Below are positions 18,049-26,845 of a DNA stretch of 64,000 nucleotides, piece by piece (position 1 is the first letter of the stretch; every line of letters starts with the position of its first letter). The notes below the pieces were generated by a model that saw only the letters and a program-made list of their open reading frames with translations, did not search any database and was not told where the DNA came from. The position numbers were made by a program, and so were the translations under genes. The stretch spans positions 1 to 64,000 of the forward strand of contig NZ_JASLCE010000040.1 in the NCBI RefSeq assembly GCF_030146175.1, written 5' to 3'. Origin of the DNA: Flavobacterium sp. Its GTDB lineage: Bacteria > Bacteroidota > Bacteroidia > Flavobacteriales > Flavobacteriaceae.

Positions 18049-20826
18049 TTAAAATCTGAAATTATAAGTAATAGTTGGAACAGGGATCGAGAAGATAGAA
18101 GTTTTATATCCTTTAACCTGTCCGTTTTCTGTTACAAAGTATACGGAATACGGGTTGTTACGTCCCAGAACGTTATAAACCGAGATATTCCAGAAACTGT
18201 GTGCCAGTTTTTTAATTTTATGGTTGCCTTCAATATTTAGACCGATATCCATACGATAATAGTCTGGAATTCGGAATTCATTTCGATCACTATACAGCGT
18301 ATATTCTGCATTTCCAAACTGGTACTTTCCTACAGGATAGGTAATAGGTCTACCGGTTTGATAAATGAAATTCATCGATAAGCTGTAACGTTTTGTAAAT
18401 TTATAATTTAATACGGCACTAAAATCATGTGGTTTGTCAAAATTTGCAGCAAAGAAAGCGCCGTTGTTTACTTTTTCCTCATCAAATGGACTGTCCAGTT
18501 TGATCAAGGTTCTGGAATAGGTATATCCAACCCATCCGTTAAGTTTTCCGGTAGTTTTCTTTAGCAATAATTCGATACCATAGGCTTTTCCTTCACCTTG
18601 TAATAATTCGGTTTCGATGTTTTTGTTTAGCATGATTTCTGCACCTACTTTATAATCCAGTATGTTGTTCATACGTTTGTAGTAACCTTCTAAACTCACT
18701 TCATACATTTCGTCTTTAAATGTTTTGTAAGCACCCAAAGAGATCTGTTGCGCATCCTGCGGTTTTACATTGATATCGGATAATTTCCATACATCGGTTG
18801 GCGCCTGTGTCGTGTTACTCGATAAAAGGTGCATGTACTGATACGTTTTATCATAACCGGCTTTGATCGAAAAATCGTCGGTAAAAGCATACTTAATAGC
18901 TAATCTCGGTTCGAATCCACCGTAGGTTTTTACGACTTCATTGTTGCCAAACGTTTGGATTTCGGCAACGGTTTCATTGCTTTTTGGTAACCCTTCTTCG
19001 TAAATACGTTGGTTGGACGCGCCCAAAGCTGCAAATACAGAATAACGCAATCCGATATTAAAGGATAGCTTGTCATTGAATTTAAAGTTGTCGGCAATAT
19101 AAAGAGCCGATTCCAGTCCTTGTTGTTTGTCAAGTGCGATAGGAACCAATTTCGAATTTTCGCCGATAGGATCCATGAAACCAGGATTTACACCGTATAG
19201 TTTACTGGAGATACCATAATTGAAAGTATGCTTTTTATTATAGTCATAGTTAAACTTCAACTGTGCTTGTGTTTCGTCAATTTTATAACCATAGTTAAAC
19301 GCTCTCTGGCTTTCGGCTTTATCAAAATCAATATTGAATTTATATTCCGAATTAGTCAGAATTAAGGAACCTTTGTGTTTTTCATTAAAATTGTGATTCC
19401 ATTTCAAAGTTGCCAGTCTGTTACTGTATTTGTAAATCGAATCCGAAGTGATACTAAAAGCATCACGGCTGTAATAGAAAGTCGCCTCAATATCGTTATT
19501 GTCGTTAATTTTATGATTGTATTTTGTAATAATATCAAAGAAATTCGCCTGACTGTTTTTTAAGGATGGCTCGTTAAGCGATTTTAAAATCCAATCGGAA
19601 TAGGTAGCACGACCACCAACCAATAAACTTGATTTTTCTTTTACAATCGGAGTGGTCACCATTAAATTACTGGTCACAGGTCCAATACCACCTTCTCCGG
19701 AGAATTTGGTTGTATTTCCTTTTTTTGTAGAAATATCGAAAACAGATGATAATCTTCCTCCGAATTCAGCCGGGATACTACCTTTATAGATATCGGCTTT
19801 GTCGATGGTGTACGGATTAATAGCCGAGAATAAACCGAAGAAATGCGCCGGATTGTATAGCGTGGCATTATCCAACAGGAAAAGGTTTTGATCCTCTTTA
19901 CCACCACGAACGTTCACACCTGAAGAACCTTCACCAGCCGATTTAATACCCGGAATAGTGGTGGCAATTTTTAGAATATCGCGTTCTCCCAATACGGTTG
20001 GAACGTTTTTAAGATCTTTTATGTCGATTGAAGTTACACCGGCGATTGCGGCTTTGGCGCCTTCTCGTTTTTTACCACGTACGTTAACCTCTTCCAATAG
20101 GGTAACATTTTCGGTGATGTTTAAGTTAAGTGTACCATTATTGTACATCATAATTTTACGCGTCACTTTTTTATGGGTAAAGGATTCTACTTCCACCACA
20201 TTTAAACCCGACGGAAGTTGTATACTATAGTGTCCGGTATCATCGGTCATCGCTGTAGCTTCGTTGTTTGGGGTTTTTATGATCACATTAGCAATTGGCT
20301 CTCCGTTTTTGGTGTTTTTGATATAGCCGGAAAGCTCAAACGTTTTTCGTCCGCTTACTTTCGCTTCTTTTCCGATTAATGAAACGGAATTGTTTTTAGA
20401 ATCGCCACCGGTAGCGTCGTCATATTGTTGGTAAAATACAGGATCACCCTGAATCACCACTTCGTCACTTTTACGCGTAGTGGTTTCGCCAAAATAATTG
20501 TCGGCCAGCTTGGAATAAATAATACTATTGTTGGTAAGAATCACATTATTCTTATCGACAAAAAAGTTAAGGTCAGTATTACTAAAAACTTCAGTCAGGA
20601 TCTCATCTAGTGATGCCTGATTAAAATTTTTGGTGATACGAATGTTTTTATAAATCTCCAGCCAGGAGTTGTCGAAATAGAATTTATAGCCAGAGGCCGC
20701 TTCTATTTTGTTCAAGGCTGTCGGGACATCAGAATTGTTCAGTTCCAGGGATAATTTTTGTTTTTCCTGAGAAAAGGCAGCCTGACTGTACACGAGGATG
20801 AACAGAGCAAGTAAAATTTTCTTCAT
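18049..20826 (-). CDS. TonB-dependent receptor with N-terminal STN and carboxypeptidase-like domains
   Basis: A 925-aa outer-membrane receptor. After the signal peptide (ending AFSQ) there is an STN domain (about residues 22-95; LELNNSDVPTALNKIEAASG), the domain that in FecA-like receptors can signal through anti-sigma factors. A carboxypeptidase-regulatory-like domain follows (FELSGYIKNTKNGEPIANV), then the plug (GVNVRGGKEDQNLFLLDNATLYNPAHFFG) and a 22-strand-type barrel ending in NFRF, the expected C-terminal aromatic. No FecI/FecR pair is next to it. It overlaps the preceding gene by one base and precedes DUF4249 copy B, forming a receptor/partner operon. The ligand is unknown. Confidence 0.92.
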   Translation of the reverse strand: MKKILLALFILVYSQAAFSQEKQKLSLELNNSDVPTALNKIEAASGYKFYFDNSWLEIYKNIRITKNFNQASLDEILTEVFSNTDLNFFVDKNNVILTNNSIIYSKLADNYFGETTTRKSDEVVIQGDPVFYQQYDDATGGDSKNNSVSLIGKEAKVSGRKTFELSGYIKNTKNGEPIANVIIKTPNNEATAMTDDTGHYSIQLPSGLNVVEVESFTHKKVTRKIMMYNNGTLNLNITENVTLLEEVNVRGKKREGAKAAIAGVTSIDIKDLKNVPTVLGERDILKIATTIPGIKSAGEGSSGVNVRGGKEDQNLFLLDNATLYNPAHFFGLFSAINPYTIDKADIYKGSIPAEFGGRLSSVFDISTKKGNTTKFSGEGGIGPVTSNLMVTTPIVKEKSSLLVGGRATYSDWILKSLNEPSLKNSQANFFDIITKYNHKINDNNDIEATFYYSRDAFSITSDSIYKYSNRLATLKWNHNFNEKHKGSLILTNSEYKFNIDFDKAESQRAFNYGYKIDETQAQLKFNYDYNKKHTFNYGISSKLYGVNPGFMDPIGENSKLVPIALDKQQGLESALYIADNFKFNDKLSFNIGLRYSVFAALGASNQRIYEEGLPKSNETVAEIQTFGNNEVVKTYGGFEPRLAIKYAFTDDFSIKAGYDKTYQYMHLLSSNTTQAPTDVWKLSDINVKPQDAQQISLGAYKTFKDEMYEVSLEGYYKRMNNILDYKVGAEIMLNKNIETELLQGEGKAYGIELLLKKTTGKLNGWVGYTYSRTLIKLDSPFDEEKVNNGAFFAANFDKPHDFSAVLNYKFTKRYSLSMNFIYQTGRPITYPVGKYQFGNAEYTLYSDRNEFRIPDYYRMDIGLNIEGNHKIKKLAHSFWNISVYNVLGRNNPYSVYFVTENGQVKGYKTSIFSIPVPTITYNFRF

Positions 20827-21575
20827 TACGGATGGTTAGTTTCGAGTAGGGAATTGATTTTGTGGATTAGATCGTCATAGAATAGGTATTTGTTTTCCTT
20901 TTCCTGTGATTTGTTTTGACTGTACAAATCGTTAATTTTCTTTTTCAGGTCCGGAAATAAGGCGATAAGATCGCTTTTGGAAGCTATTTTGTGATAGGTG
21001 TCATTACGATAGATATAATACTCATTATTGTCTTCAAACTCATTGTATGTGCGGGTGCCATTAACGATTTCCCGTCTGTCTTTATGATGTTTGATATAGA
21101 AATTAAAGTTGTTGCCTTTTAGATTTTCTTCATAATAACCTTTTATAAAAGTGATCATTGGGGAAACCTTTTTTCCAAGGTTGACAAACTTTTTGTTGTT
21201 GATTGTAAACGCATCTACATTTTGCGGAATAAGCTCGATCCCGATATTTCCGGACTCGAGTGATGGTTTGTAAACCAAATTATCCTGATATAGGTCGTAT
21301 TTTATCTCTATGTCATAATAATATTGATTTTCATACAATACAGTCGCCTTAAGCGGCGTGTCTGATAAATAATAACGATGCTTCCCGTTTAAAAGAGGAT
21401 AGGGATTGGTGTGGTAGTAACCATTATTAATGGCTAAGCCTTGTTTGCCAACAAGACTGTCATGCATTTTTGTAATATACCGTTCTTCGGACTGTGCCTG
21501 AGTTTTATAAAAACCAAAAAATAGGGTATAAATTATTATAATGCATAATTGTTTGGGTGGGTTTTTGAGGATCAT
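20826..21575 (-). CDS. Exported protein of unknown function, first gene of the receptor operon
   Basis: A 249-aa protein with a signal peptide (IIIIYTLFFGFYKTQAQ, about residues 12-28). The body is rich in Tyr, Asn and Lys with many predicted beta-strands (YYYDIEIKYDLYQD, EDNNEYYIYRNDTYHKI), then a helical C-terminus (ALFPDLKKKINDLYSQNKSQEKENKYL). I do not recognise a family, although such proteins often sit before TonB-dependent receptors in Flavobacteriia. Its stop codon overlaps the receptor start (TAATG), so translation is coupled. A promoter element lies 40 bases upstream. Confidence 0.7.
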   Translation of the reverse strand: MILKNPPKQLCIIIIYTLFFGFYKTQAQSEERYITKMHDSLVGKQGLAINNGYYHTNPYPLLNGKHRYYLSDTPLKATVLYENQYYYDIEIKYDLYQDNLVYKPSLESGNIGIELIPQNVDAFTINNKKFVNLGKKVSPMITFIKGYYEENLKGNNFNFYIKHHKDRREIVNGTRTYNEFEDNNEYYIYRNDTYHKIASKSDLIALFPDLKKKINDLYSQNKSQEKENKYLFYDDLIHKINSLLETNHP

Positions 21576-21615
21576 TTATAAAATAAAAGTTTTGATTGAT
21601 AATATAGCAGACTGC

Positions 21616-21623
21616 CAAAAGTA
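21616..21623 (-). promoter_or_regulatory. Candidate -7 element (TACTTTTG) for the TonB receptor operon
   Basis: A full TAnnTTTG match on the minus strand, 40 bases before the ATG at 21575; a TTG lies 15 bases upstream, a little closer than the usual 17-19. Confidence 0.5.
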
Positions 21624-21693
21624 GGAATAATATCGAATCAAAAAATTATTTTGAAAACTTTAACATTTTTTCTCACGAAAGGGAAATAAAAGT

Positions 21694-21728
21694 AAAAGCC
21701 CCGATTCAATAAAGGATCAGGGCTTTTT
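21694..21728 (-). terminator. Intrinsic terminator of pnp
   Basis: An 8-bp outer stem (AAAAGCCC with GGGCTTTT) plus inner GAT/ATC pairing lies just after the pnp stop codon and is followed on the minus strand by a T-rich tract. Confidence 0.75.
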
Positions 21729-21749
21729 ATGAATTAATTTTATAAAAAA

Positions 21750-23909
21750 TTAACCTTGTTGCGGTGTGTCTTTTTTCTCCTCCGGTTTGTTTTCTCTTGG
21801 AGGTCTTGGCAATAAAGCTTTTTTAGAAACTTTTGCTTTTTTGGTTTTCGGATCGATACCCATGTACTTCACGTCAAATACATCTCCGATTTTAATTACA
21901 TCGGCTACGTTTTCAACGCGTTTCCAGTCTAATTCCGAAACGTGAAGTAAGGTTTCTTTACCCGGTACAAATTCTACTACTGCTCCGAATTCAAGAACTT
22001 TAACCACTTTTACAGTGTAGGTTTCGCCTTCTACAGGAGAGAAAATAGTATTCTGGATCGAGCTGATCGCTTTTTCCATTCCGGCAGCATTGGTTCCAAG
22101 GATTTCGATGATACCCAAATTACCTTCTTCGTTGATAACGATAGTAGTTTCGGTTTCAGCTTGTAAAGCCTGGATGTTTTTACCACCTGGTCCGATAACG
22201 GCACCGATGAAATCTTTAGGGATTTCAATTTTAATAATTTTCGGAGCTTTCGGTTTAACGGTAGGGTTTGGCTGTGCAATAGTTTCGGTAATTTTACCTA
22301 AAATATGCAAACGTCCGTCACGAGCCTGTTCAAGGGCTTTTTCCATGATATCGTACGCCAATCCTTCGATTTTGATGTCCATCTGACAAGCCGTGATACC
22401 ATCGGCAGTTCCGGTAACTTTAAAGTCCATATCTCCTAAGTGATCTTCATCACCAAGGATATCGGATAATACAGCCCAACGGCCTGTTTTATCGTCTGAG
22501 ATAAGTCCCATTGCAATACCCGAAACCGGCTTGCTGATTTGAATACCGGCATCCATCAACGCTAGTGTTCCGGCACAAACCGTAGCCATCGAAGAGGAAC
22601 CGTTCGATTCCAATACTTCTGATACTACACGGATAGTGTAAGGACAATCAGCAGGAATCATATTTTTTAAAGCACGTTGTGCCAAGTTTCCGTGACCTAC
22701 TTCTCGACGGGAAGTTCCTCGTAAAGGTTTTGCTTCACCGGTTGAGAATGGTGGGAAATTATAGTGAAGATAGAATCTTTCTTCTCCTTGTTCAGAAGGT
22801 AAATCAATAATATTCGCTTCTCTTGAAGTTCCAAGAGTAACGGTAGCTAATGCTTGTGTTTCACCTCTGGTAAATACAGCCGATCCGTGTGTAGAAGGAA
22901 GGTAGTTTACTTCGCTCCAGATAGCGCGGATTTCAGTAGTTTTTCTTCCGTCAAGACGTAATCCTAAATCTAAAATTACATTACGAACGGCTTCTTTTTG
23001 TGTTTTAGAAAAGTATTTGGAAACCAAATCTCCGTTTTCTGCTAATTCTTCTTCTGTAAACAGGGCGATTACTTCTTCTTTAACAAGGGCGAATTTTTCA
23101 CCTCTTTCTTGTTTTGAAGTTCCTTCCTGTGCGATTGCATAGCATTTGTCGTAGGCAGCTTCTTTTACTTTTGCATAAATAGCCTCATCATTTTTCTCTT
23201 GCTCATACGTACGTACTTCGGTAAGACCTAAAGCAGCACGTAGTCTGATCTGTGCATTGATTTGCGCTTTAATGGCTTCGTGTGCAAATTTGATTGCTTC
23301 CACCATTTCTTTTTCGGAGATTTCTTTCATTTCTCCTTCTACCATGGCAACGGAATCCAAAGAAGCTCCGATCATCATATCGATGTCCGATTTTTCTAAA
23401 TCCTGTTTGCTAGGGTTGATCACGAATTTTCCGTCGATACGACCCACACGTACTTCAGAGATATACGTTGAAAATGGAATGTCGGAAACAGCTAATGCAG
23501 CAGAAGCAGCCAAACCGGCTAATGAATCGGGCATCACATTTTCGTCGTGCGACATTAATTGGATCATTACCTGCGTTTCAGCATGGTAATCGTCCGGGAA
23601 TAACGGGCGTAAAACACGGTCAACAAGACGCATGGTTAAAACTTCGCTATCACTTGGACGTGCTTCACGTTTAAAGAAACCACCCGGAAAACGTCCGGCT
23701 GCGGCAAATTTTTCGCGATAATCTACTGTTAATGGTAGGAAATCTACTGGACTGGCAGTACGGGCAGATACAGCAGTAGCTAATAACATTGCATCGCCCA
23801 TACGAACCACGACAGAACCGTCTGCTTGTTTGGCTAGTTTTCCTGTTTCGATAGTGATTGTTCTTCCATCACCTAAATCGATAATTTCTTGGGTAACCTT
23901 AGGAACCAT
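21750..23909 (-). CDS. pnp: Polyribonucleotide nucleotidyltransferase (PNPase)
   Basis: The phosphorolytic 3'-5' exoribonuclease that degrades and tails RNA. At 719 aa it has two RNase PH domains (the first from about residue 10, the second, catalytic one containing the FTRGETQAL and [16 protein letters not shown] segments), a KH domain ([18 protein letters not shown]) and a C-terminal S1 domain ([20 protein letters not shown]...LLHVSEL). A Pro/Glu/Lys tail ends the protein. It lies downstream of rpsO, the classic rpsO-pnp order, but a strong terminator separates the two. Its leader is a low-complexity CAA-rich stretch with no obvious structure. Confidence 0.97.
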   Translation of the reverse strand: MVPKVTQEIIDLGDGRTITIETGKLAKQADGSVVVRMGDAMLLATAVSARTASPVDFLPLTVDYREKFAAAGRFPGGFFKREARPSDSEVLTMRLVDRVLRPLFPDDYHAETQVMIQLMSHDENVMPDSLAGLAASAALAVSDIPFSTYISEVRVGRIDGKFVINPSKQDLEKSDIDMMIGASLDSVAMVEGEMKEISEKEMVEAIKFAHEAIKAQINAQIRLRAALGLTEVRTYEQEKNDEAIYAKVKEAAYDKCYAIAQEGTSKQERGEKFALVKEEVIALFTEEELAENGDLVSKYFSKTQKEAVRNVILDLGLRLDGRKTTEIRAIWSEVNYLPSTHGSAVFTRGETQALATVTLGTSREANIIDLPSEQGEERFYLHYNFPPFSTGEAKPLRGTSRREVGHGNLAQRALKNMIPADCPYTIRVVSEVLESNGSSSMATVCAGTLALMDAGIQISKPVSGIAMGLISDDKTGRWAVLSDILGDEDHLGDMDFKVTGTADGITACQMDIKIEGLAYDIMEKALEQARDGRLHILGKITETIAQPNPTVKPKAPKIIKIEIPKDFIGAVIGPGGKNIQALQAETETTIVINEEGNLGIIEILGTNAAGMEKAISSIQNTIFSPVEGETYTVKVVKVLEFGAVVEFVPGKETLLHVSELDWKRVENVADVIKIGDVFDVKYMGIDPKTKKAKVSKKALLPRPPRENKPEEKKDTPQQG

Positions 23910-23944
23910 AAAATTAATTTTAATTCTTAATTAGACAAATGGGT

Positions 23945-23980
23945 TTTAGTTGTGTTGTTGTCGTTGTTGTTGTGTAGTTG
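23945..23980 (-). other. CAA-rich unstructured leader of pnp
   Basis: The pnp leader, read on the minus strand, is a degenerate run of CAACAACAACG and ACAACAACACAAC units. Such G-poor runs stay single-stranded and can act as translation enhancers or as RNA-binding sites; I see no hairpin. The role is inference. Confidence 0.35.
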
Positions 23981-24030
23981 TCTAATACCCAATGAAAAAC
24001 CAAACTTTTTTCTGTCAAAATATACAAAAC

Positions 24031-24058
24031 AAAAAGAGGCGCGCAGGCGCCTCTTTTC
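24031..24058 (-). terminator. Intrinsic terminator of rpsO
   Basis: A perfect 11-bp stem (AAAAGAGGCGC with GCGCCTCTTTT) around a GCAG loop, directly after the rpsO stop codon. In E. coli pnp is partly read from rpsO; here such read-through would have to pass this strong hairpin. Confidence 0.88.
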
Positions 24059-24063
24059 AGTGA

Positions 24064-24333
24064 TTATTTTCTGATGTTTAATTCTTTGATAATCTCACGA
24101 TATCTGTTGATATCTTTTTTCTTTAAGTAGTCAAGAAGACTTCTTCTTTTACCTACCAATTTCACTAGCGAACGCTCTGTGTTATAATCGTGACGATTAA
24201 TTTTTAAGTGTCCGGTTAAGTGGTTAATTCTGAATGTGAATAACGCAATCTGTCCTTCTGCAGAACCTGTGTTAACTGCATTTCCACCGTGCTTTGCGAA
24301 AATGTCCGCTTTAACTTCTTTAGTTAAATACAT
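24064..24333 (-). CDS. rpsO: 30S ribosomal protein S15
   Basis: Small-subunit protein that binds 16S rRNA in the central domain early in assembly. The 89-aa product has the four-helix S15 pattern, with the rRNA-binding HLKINRHDYNTERSLVKLVGKRRSLLDYLKKKD and GSAEGQIALFTFRINHLTGHL motifs, and the expected length. A near-consensus promoter (TTG-N19-TACCTTTG) lies just upstream, with pnp downstream after a terminator. Confidence 0.97.
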   Translation of the reverse strand: MYLTKEVKADIFAKHGGNAVNTGSAEGQIALFTFRINHLTGHLKINRHDYNTERSLVKLVGKRRSLLDYLKKKDINRYREIIKELNIRK

Positions 24334-24391
24334 GCTAATATTATTTAAATGATTATTATGTAGTGAATTAGGAGATGTCCTATTTCGTGTG

Positions 24392-24421
24392 CAAAGGTAG
24401 CTTTATTTTTGGAACTAACAA
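24392..24421 (-). promoter_or_regulatory. Promoter of rpsO (TTG-N19-TACCTTTG)
   Basis: Both elements of the Bacteroidota housekeeping promoter are present at consensus spacing on the minus strand, 58 bases before the rpsO ATG. It is the best promoter match I found in this window. Confidence 0.68.
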
Positions 24422-24440
24422 ATAAAAACAGGAAACAATG

Positions 24441-24896
24441 TTAAAAAAGTTGTGCAACTTCCTGATTTACAAATTCCAGAAAACGCTCGTCTGCCGCTGT
24501 GAACGGATCCAGTACATGCGAGTCGATATCGATCTGACCAATATTGACTCCATTTACAAAAAGCGGTACCACGATTTCCGATTTTACCGTAAGACTACAG
24601 GCAATATAATTGTCCTGCGCTTTTACATCGGGAACCACAAAATTCTGATTGGAAACCGCCACTTGTCCGCAAATACCTTTTCCAAACGGAATCACAGTAT
24701 GATCGGTTGCAGCGCCAACATAAGGGCCTAATACCAGTTCTTCCTTATCGCCGTTGCGGAAATAAAAACCTACCCAGTTGTAATATTCAATATGATCCTG
24801 TAAAAGCTGACAGATGTTTTTCAATTTTTCATCTCTGCTATCATTGGCATCGGCTACAATTGCCTTTACTTTTGGTTCTAATTCTTGAAATTTCAT
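24441..24896 (-). CDS. GAF-domain protein, free methionine-(R)-sulfoxide reductase type
   Basis: A single GAF domain of 151 aa, like the fRMsr enzymes that reduce free methionine-(R)-sulfoxide. Family motifs include YNWVGFYF, LVLGPY, IPFGKGICG and IACSLTVKSEIVVPL, then GQIDIDSHVLDPF. The Cys in IAC...SEIV corresponds to the catalytic Cys and the one in GICG to a second conserved Cys, but the third Cys of the well-studied enzymes, a few residues before IPFG, is absent (ATDHTV here). Activity may use a different resolving thiol or be altered. It is divergent from the exosortase F gene, sharing a 70-base promoter region. Confidence 0.82.
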   Translation of the reverse strand: MKFQELEPKVKAIVADANDSRDEKLKNICQLLQDHIEYYNWVGFYFRNGDKEELVLGPYVGAATDHTVIPFGKGICGQVAVSNQNFVVPDVKAQDNYIACSLTVKSEIVVPLFVNGVNIGQIDIDSHVLDPFTAADERFLEFVNQEVAQLF

Positions 24897-24909
24897 AACA
24901 TTCTTTTTG

Positions 24910-24917
24910 CAAAAGTA
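24910..24917 (-). promoter_or_regulatory. Candidate -7 element (TACTTTTG) for the GAF gene
   Basis: A full TAnnTTTG match on the minus strand, 13 bases before the GAF gene ATG. Confidence 0.45.
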
Positions 24918-24922
24918 TTTAT

Positions 24923-24950
24923 TTGAAGCATTTTAATTTTTATATTTTTG
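24923..24950 (+). promoter_or_regulatory. Candidate promoter of the exosortase F operon (TTG-N17-TATTTTTG)
   Basis: Both the -33 TTG and the -7 element are present at consensus spacing, with only 16 bases between the -7 element and the TTG start codon of the exosortase gene. Confidence 0.58.
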
Positions 24951-24966
24951 TTAAAAATAAAGCGGT

Positions 24967-25524
24967 TTGAAAAATCTATTCCTCCAGTATAAGCCATTTT
25001 TTATCTTTCTGATGAAATTTCTGTTGCTCTATATTATACTTACAGTGGTGTATAAGTTGTACCTCGGTCAGTATGATGCCGAGAAGTTTCAAACCGATGG
25101 CGTTACGACTTCAGTGGCTTTTCAGGTCGAAAAAACAATAGGCTTTCTTGGAGAACCGGTAACAACCGCGCCGAGTACTAAGGATGCATCGGTAGTAGTC
25201 CTGTTGCGCGACAAACCGATAGTGCGAATCATCGAAGGATGTAATGCGGTGAGTATTATGATTCTGTTCGCGGCTTTTATCTTTGCTTTTTCATCGGGTT
25301 GGAAAAAGACCTTCCTATATATTGTTATCGGAATTGCTCTGATTCATGTCCTTAATGTTTTAAGGATTGTTTTATTAACGATAGCTATAGATCGTTATCC
25401 GGAGCAGGAGCATTTACTGCACGGAGTGGTTTTTCCGTTGTTTATCTACGGTGTTGTTTTTATATTATGGGTACTTTGGGTTCAGAAATTCTCCGGATAT
25501 GCTACAAAACGTGTGGAAAAATAA
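24967..25524 (+). CDS. xrtF: Exosortase F (archaeosortase/exosortase family membrane protease)
   Basis: A 185-aa polytopic membrane protein of the exosortase family, predicted to process proteins carrying a cognate C-terminal sorting tail. The three catalytic residues are visible: Cys92 in EGCNAVS, Arg133 in NVLRIVLL and His152 in HLLHGVVFP. Several hydrophobic helices fill the rest. The start is a TTG at 24967; no suitable ATG precedes the first membrane helix, and a good promoter lies just upstream. The next gene, the exosortase F partner, overlaps it by 26 bases. No obvious substrate gene is in the window. Confidence 0.9.
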   Translation: MKNLFLQYKPFFIFLMKFLLLYIILTVVYKLYLGQYDAEKFQTDGVTTSVAFQVEKTIGFLGEPVTTAPSTKDASVVVLLRDKPIVRIIEGCNAVSIMILFAAFIFAFSSGWKKTFLYIVIGIALIHVLNVLRIVLLTIAIDRYPEQEHLLHGVVFPLFIYGVVFILWVLWVQKFSGYATKRVEK

Positions 25525-25942
25525 ACAAACCATTTTAGGGATTCTGTTAGCGGTTGTATTGTTGGTCGTTATCCGGGCTTTTGAAAACGAACTTTTCTAC
25601 GATCCGTTTCTGGAGTTTTTTAGAGGGACTTTCCAGAATGCGGTTTTACCAACTTACGAAACCGGGCGATTGGTAGTTAGTCTGTCATTGCGGTATTGGC
25701 TCAATACCGGGATATCCTTATTTATTATTTATATTGTTTTTAGAGAAAAATCACTGCTCCAACTTTCCGGGATATTGTATGTCTTCTTTTATATAGTACT
25801 ATTAATGGTTTTTATCATAATGCTAAGAAGTTCGGAGAAACCGGATTATATGACGTTGTTTTACATTCGTCGGTTCTTGATTCAGCCGTTGTTCCTGCTA
25901 TTATTCCTACCGGCATTTTACTATCAAAAGAAAAAATCGTAA
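25499..25942 (+). CDS. Exosortase F-associated membrane protein
   Basis: A 147-aa protein with four to five hydrophobic helices and the motif RAFENELFYDPFLEFF near the N-terminus, matching the small family found only next to exosortase F in Bacteroidota. The gene overlaps the end of xrtF by 26 bases in another frame, so the two are translated from one message. ATG 25499 is the natural start. Its role is not established; constant pairing with the exosortase suggests a subunit or an assembly factor. Confidence 0.85.
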   Translation: MLQNVWKNKQTILGILLAVVLLVVIRAFENELFYDPFLEFFRGTFQNAVLPTYETGRLVVSLSLRYWLNTGISLFIIYIVFREKSLLQLSGILYVFFYIVLLMVFIIMLRSSEKPDYMTLFYIRRFLIQPLFLLLFLPAFYYQKKKS

Positions 25943-25984
25943 TATTTTTTGTACCTTTAAAGAAATGAAAAATCTATTTAAAGG

Positions 25985-26842
25985 ATGAAAGTTGTTAAAC
26001 AGTCGGGCGATATCGTGAAATTCGACAGTGAAAAACTGAAACGTTCCCTACAAATGTCCGGAGCCAGTCCGGAAAAAATAGAAGAGATTCTCAATATAAT
26101 TGTCAATCAGCTTTACGATGGGATGCCTACCCGGAAAATAAACCGCCAGGCTTTTCAGCTATTAAAAAAGACATCAAAAGTACACGCGGCCCGTTATAAT
26201 CTTAAAGCGGCGGTTCAGGCGTTAGGGCCGGCCGGTTTTTTCTTTGAAAAATATGTGGCGTTATTGTTTCAAAATGAAGGATATGCTGCCAAAACCAATC
26301 TGGTTTTAAACGGGAAATGTGTGACACATGAGGTGGATGTGCTGATTAAAAAAGACCAACGGATTGGCATGGTCGAATGTAAATTTCATAGCCGGAATGA
26401 TATTAAATCGGATGTAAAAGTGCCGATGTATATTTTGTCCCGGTTTAACGATTTGAAAAGTAAGACCCATTCTATTTTTAGTCAGAGTGATACCATTACC
26501 CGATGCTGGGTGATTACCAATAACCGTTTTACAACCGAAGCCTTGCAATTTGGACGGTGTTCCGATTTAAAGATGGTTAGCTGGGATTATCCCGAAAAAG
26601 AAAGTCTGAAATTTAAAATAGAGGAAAGTGGCCTTTTCCCGATTACCTGTCTGACAACCCTGACGCAAAGCGAAAAGGAAAAATTATTGATCACCGGAGC
26701 TTTGCTGGCATCCGATATATCGGATAACAGTCAGTTGCTGGAAGATATAAATGTACATCCGAACCGCATTAAAAACATAATCCGGGAAGCTTCGGCATTA
26801 TGTGAACACATCGGAAATCAAAGTAAAATTTTTAACGATTAG
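25985..26842 (+). CDS. ATP-cone domain fused to a PD-(D/E)xK nuclease-like domain
   Basis: A 285-aa cytoplasmic protein. Residues 1-85 form an ATP-cone (VVKQSGDIVKFDSEKLKRSL), the nucleotide-sensing module best known from ribonucleotide reductase and NrdR. Residues about 86-180 match the restriction-endonuclease-like fold: FFEKYVALLF, then HEVDVLI with Asp118 and VECKF with Glu131 and Lys133, the catalytic triad order of Mrr-type nucleases. The C-terminal third is helical. It ends 3 bases before a beta-CASP metallo-hydrolase gene, so the two probably act together on nucleic acid under nucleotide control. The combination seems conserved in Bacteroidota but I know of no tested function. Confidence 0.78.
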   Translation: MKVVKQSGDIVKFDSEKLKRSLQMSGASPEKIEEILNIIVNQLYDGMPTRKINRQAFQLLKKTSKVHAARYNLKAAVQALGPAGFFFEKYVALLFQNEGYAAKTNLVLNGKCVTHEVDVLIKKDQRIGMVECKFHSRNDIKSDVKVPMYILSRFNDLKSKTHSIFSQSDTITRCWVITNNRFTTEALQFGRCSDLKMVSWDYPEKESLKFKIEESGLFPITCLTTLTQSEKEKLLITGALLASDISDNSQLLEDINVHPNRIKNIIREASALCEHIGNQSKIFND

Positions 26843-26845
26843 CGT

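Noticed and set aside
23945-23980. Short (GTT)n/(CAA)n run considered as a CRISPR or tandem repeat
   Set aside because: The units are 3 bases, degenerate and without spacers; it is a low-complexity leader.
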